Source of the DNA: Deltaproteobacteria bacterium | GTDB lineage: Bacteria > Desulfobacterota > Desulfuromonadia > Desulfuromonadales > Geopsychrobacteraceae | Assembly: GCA_024280335.1 (NCBI GenBank) | Contig: JAJRQI010000053.1 | Span: 1-64,000 of the forward strand | Reading direction: 5' to 3' | Length of the DNA stretch: 64,000 bases | Shown here: piece by piece, positions 61,649-64,000 of the stretch | Layout: every line of letters starts with the position of its first letter | Numbering within the stretch: the first letter of the stretch is position 1 | The notes under the pieces: generated by a model | The model's input: the letters and a program-made list of their open reading frames with translations, nothing else | Database searches by the model: none | Told to the model about the DNA's origin: nothing | Made by a program: the position numbers and the translations under genes

Positions 61649-62611
61649 TTACGCGGTACCTGATTCCACAACCTTCTCCTCCAGTTCACGAACCCGCTGC
61701 GCAAGATTTACTCCAAAGCGGGTTCCGATTCTGAACTCAGGCTTTCTTTGCTGACCGGGCTCATCGACATATTCCACCTTCTGCAGCACCAGGGTTGAAT
61801 CGGCCGTTTTGATCCGCACCCCCTGATCAGGTTCAATCCCGACCACGACACCTGCAGTCGCCTCATATTGTGGCCAGTCCGGGTCATAGCTTGCGCGCCA
61901 GAGAATAATTTCCCGTTCGCCCAAAAAACTCCTCGCACCGGGGCCGGGAGCCGAGATCCCTCTGATTTTATTATAGATTTTGCGGCTCGGAGTATTCCAG
62001 TCTATCCATTCGTCTCCGGGGCCGCGTTGCGGAAAATAACTTCCCGGCAGATGCGACTGCTTACGCCGTTCATAATTTCCGCAGGCCAGGAGTTCGACCG
62101 TATCGACCACCAGGCGGGGGAACTGCGGCACGACGCGATCAAGCAGCGAACGGTAATCGTCCTCCCAATAGACCGGCAGGGTACGCTGCAGGATGATATC
62201 TCCCGTGTCGATGCCTTGATCGACAAAATGGGACGTCAGTCCGATCTCCTGCTCCCCGTTGATCAGGGTCCAGTTCAACACACTGCGACCGCGATACCAG
62301 GGGAGTTTCCCGGCATGGAAATTAACGAAACCGCGGGGCGCCGTATCCAGAATCGGCTGCCGCAGGATCTGGTCGTAGGAGACCGACAAATTGAGGTCCG
62401 GTTGTAAGGAGCGGACCAGATCCAAAAAATCGGGGGCGTTGCAACGCGGCGGCTGATAAACGGGCAAGCCGAGCTCTGCGGCCGCCTGAGAGAGTTCGTC
62501 ATCCGTGGGTTTGACCCGCAGAACCACGCCGGCAATCTCCCGCCCCGCGGCAACAAGCTGGCGCAGGGCCGCCGCCCCCCAGGAGGCATCGCCAAAGTAC
62601 AAGATTTTCAA
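61649..62611 (-). CDS. sugar N-formyltransferase-like protein (Fmt superfamily)
   Basis: The 320-residue protein has the catalytic set of formyl-tetrahydrofolate-dependent transferases: N97 and H99 in FVNFHAGKLPWYRG, and D135 in DQGIDTGDI. Their spacing equals that in methionyl-tRNA formyltransferase. A C-terminal region resembles Fmt OB-like parts but is shorter. Encoded between neuC-type and CMP-transferase genes, it probably formylates an amino sugar intermediate. Start TTG with GGAG at 7 nt; its first base coincides with the neuC-type stop region. Formylation of the C7 or C5 amine is an inference. Confidence 0.8.
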   Translation of the reverse strand: MKILYFGDASWGAAALRQLVAAGREIAGVVLRVKPTDDELSQAAAELGLPVYQPPRCNAPDFLDLVRSLQPDLNLSVSYDQILRQPILDTAPRGFVNFHAGKLPWYRGRSVLNWTLINGEQEIGLTSHFVDQGIDTGDIILQRTLPVYWEDDYRSLLDRVVPQFPRLVVDTVELLACGNYERRKQSHLPGSYFPQRGPGDEWIDWNTPSRKIYNKIRGISAPGPGARSFLGEREIILWRASYDPDWPQYEATAGVVVGIEPDQGVRIKTADSTLVLQKVEYVDEPGQQRKPEFRIGTRFGVNLAQRVRELEEKVVESGTA

Positions 62612-63783
62612 ACCGACTCTCCGTTCAGGGGTAGATCGTGAAAAGACTTGAGGATCAGACCGGAGCCGAGCTCAACACTCCTCAATGTTCCGACGATGAT
62701 TTCTGCGGCCTGCCCGCAGCCGTAAGGATTCACCACCCCCTGCAGTCCGTCGCGAAATGCGGGATCGAGCGCCTGCCCAATTCCGGCGAGTATCGCAGCG
62801 GCCTGGTTGCCGGTATCGATCAGGTTCTTACCCCGCACCCTGCCCTGCTGCCGGATGCCGACATTGACCACCGGCAAACCAAATGACGCGGCCTCGATAA
62901 TCCCGCTGGAGGAATTACCCACCATGGCCGCCACAAGCTTCATCACACTGAAATAGGCCTGGGTTCCTAGGTTATCAACCATGGCCGCCTGCGGGCAGCG
63001 CCGCACAAAGTCCTGGACTTTCAGGTTCAGCAGGCGCCCTGCAGTATCGGCGTTGCCCAGGGTAAAGAGCAGCGGACGCCCGGTCTGCTCCAGCGCCGCA
63101 AGTAGGGCATCGACCTGTGCTTCGGCCTGGGAATATTCGAGGGTCACCGGATGGTAGGTGACCAGCAAGGTCTCCGCGGTCGGCAGCACACCAAACCGCT
63201 CGGCGATCTGTTCGGCGCTCAACAGGGGGAGTTGCTGCAGATTATCCAGACTGGGGGCTCCGCAGCAGGTCACGCGCCAGGGCTCTTCTCCCAGCTGGAT
63301 CACCCGCGTCCGATACTCCGTTGTTGTGACAAAGTGCAGATGGCTGAGCTTGGTCAACGAGTGCCTGAGGCTCTCATCTATCGCGCCCCTGGTCAGTTCC
63401 CCCCCGTGGATATGGGCGACGGGAAGATTGAACGGCAAAGCGGCCAGAGCAGCCGCATGCATCTCGAAGCGATCGCCGAGAACCATCAGCAGATCGGGAC
63501 AGGACCGCGCGAAGGCGCGGCCGAAGCCCTGCACCCCGAGTCCGGTCGACAGCGCCACCCCGGCAGGGGAGTCGGAAGAGAGCAGACAGTCGACGCGCTC
63601 GGCAATATGATATCCGTCTTCTTCGATCGCCCTGAGGGTCATTCCGAACTCCGGGCTGAGATGCATCCCGGTAACAAGGAGCGACAGATCAAAATCGTCC
63701 GCTGCCTCCAGCAACCGCAGCAGCGGCAGGTAGATGCCGTAATCAGCGCGCCCCGAGGTGACAACCGCAATTCTCTTCTTCAT
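62608..63783 (-). CDS. legG: NeuC/LegG-type hydrolysing NDP-HexNAc 2-epimerase
   Basis: It removes the nucleotide and inverts C2 of the NDP-sugar, giving the six-carbon precursor for the synthase. The 391-residue product has the family pattern: VTSGRADYGIYLPLLRLLE, GDRFEMHAAALAAL, IHGGELTRGAIDESLRHSLTKLSHLHF, LVTYHPVTLEY and VGNSSSGIIEAASFGLPVVN. It overlaps the neuB-type gene by 4 bp (ATGA) and the formyltransferase gene by 4 bp. LegG (GDP-sugar) is preferred over NeuC by context. Confidence 0.9.
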   Translation of the reverse strand: MKKRIAVVTSGRADYGIYLPLLRLLEAADDFDLSLLVTGMHLSPEFGMTLRAIEEDGYHIAERVDCLLSSDSPAGVALSTGLGVQGFGRAFARSCPDLLMVLGDRFEMHAAALAALPFNLPVAHIHGGELTRGAIDESLRHSLTKLSHLHFVTTTEYRTRVIQLGEEPWRVTCCGAPSLDNLQQLPLLSAEQIAERFGVLPTAETLLVTYHPVTLEYSQAEAQVDALLAALEQTGRPLLFTLGNADTAGRLLNLKVQDFVRRCPQAAMVDNLGTQAYFSVMKLVAAMVGNSSSGIIEAASFGLPVVNVGIRQQGRVRGKNLIDTGNQAAAILAGIGQALDPAFRDGLQGVVNPYGCGQAAEIIVGTLRSVELGSGLILKSFHDLPLNGESV

Positions 63784-64000
63784 AACAGGTCCTCAAGCAG
63801 AATCAGCTGATCCAATGCAATCTTCACCCGCGCCTTCCTGCCGACAAGCTGGGGCAGAAAGGACGGCACCAGGCCGGTTCCGGGCCGTTTAACGCTGACC
63901 ATCTGCAAATCAATAACCTCGCCGGGCCGAATGTCGCGCGCAGCAACCAGGCTTTTGCGCGCAACCTCGGCGGTATTCAGTTCACTGGCGGTCGGCCGCT
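63780..64000 (-). CDS. legI: NeuB/LegI-type nonulosonate synthase, C-terminal part (runs off right edge)
   Basis: Only the last 73 codons are in the window. They form the SAF (antifreeze-like) domain: ARKSLVAARDIRPGEVIDLQ, then MVSVKRPGTGLVPSFLPQLVG and RKARVKIALDQLILLEDLL. That domain closes the active site in NeuB-type synthases that condense the sugar with phosphoenolpyruvate. The stop codon overlaps the legG ATG. The catalytic barrel lies outside the window. Confidence 0.85.
   Translation of the reverse strand, partial: RPTASELNTAEVARKSLVAARDIRPGEVIDLQMVSVKRPGTGLVPSFLPQLVGRKARVKIALDQLILLEDLL

Overview
The window is a moderately GC-rich chromosomal segment of a flagellated, chemotactic, anaerobic-type bacterium. 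The gene mix (one large che operon rich in CheX-family genes, pyruvate:ferredoxin oxidoreductase, Cache-domain receptors, PilZ/GGDEF and HDOD proteins, Maf-type flagellin glycosylation) resembles Desulfuromonadales/Geobacterales-like Deltaproteobacteria. That placement is an inference from gene content; no 16S rRNA gene is present.

Layout. 0.1-2.4 kb: miaA and pcnB, divergent. 2.8-19.9 kb: two stand-alone chemoreceptors, then a tightly packed 13-gene chemosensory operon (cheA, cheW, a receptor, cheR, cheB, cheD, HDOD, cheY, four CheX-family genes and a second cheY) closed by a strong terminator. 19.9-25.7 kb: transketolase, a GCS2-type glutamate-cysteine ligase flanked by two inverted copies of a MITE-like element, and an aminotransferase whose 5' leader has the full layout of a transcription attenuator with an alanine-rich leader peptide. 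25.8-32.2 kb: a predicted exported dikinase-like protein, two exported active-site-serine hydrolases and an ATP/ADP-translocase-family membrane carrier. 32.3-40.1 kb: AEC transporter, a Cache-PAS histidine kinase and nifJ. 40.2-43.9 kb: recR, ybaB, dnaX, 4.5S SRP RNA and tRNA-Ser(GGA). 44.0-52.3 kb: FlhB-like protein, fliK, a diguanylate cyclase, PilZ, FlgN/FliT-like chaperone, fliS, fliD, flaG, flagellin. 52.3-64.0 kb: two Maf-type DUF115 proteins and a legionaminic-acid-type nonulosonate cluster (legC, legB, ptmE-like, radical SAM, CMP-transferase, N-formyltransferase, neuC-type epimerase, neuB-type synthase running off the right edge).

How it fits together. Receptors feed CheA/CheW; CheR, CheB and CheD adapt the receptors; two CheY proteins carry the signal and an unusually large CheX-family set (five domains, all with the D-x3-E-x2-N signature) probably drains phosphoryl groups. 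The right-hand 20 kb makes and decorates the filament: the nonulosonate genes build a CMP-activated sugar, the Maf proteins probably attach it to the Ser/Thr-rich centre of the short flagellin, and FliS/FlgN-like chaperones, FliD and FlaG finish the filament.

Most notable signals: the Ala-leader attenuator (25505-25711), the exported dikinase / nucleotide-carrier neighbourhood (25787-32181), the CheX expansion with a double-CheX pseudo-receiver protein (16072-19823), the formyltransferase embedded in the legionaminate cluster, and several families of small palindromic repeats, some of which overlap the stop codons of genes.
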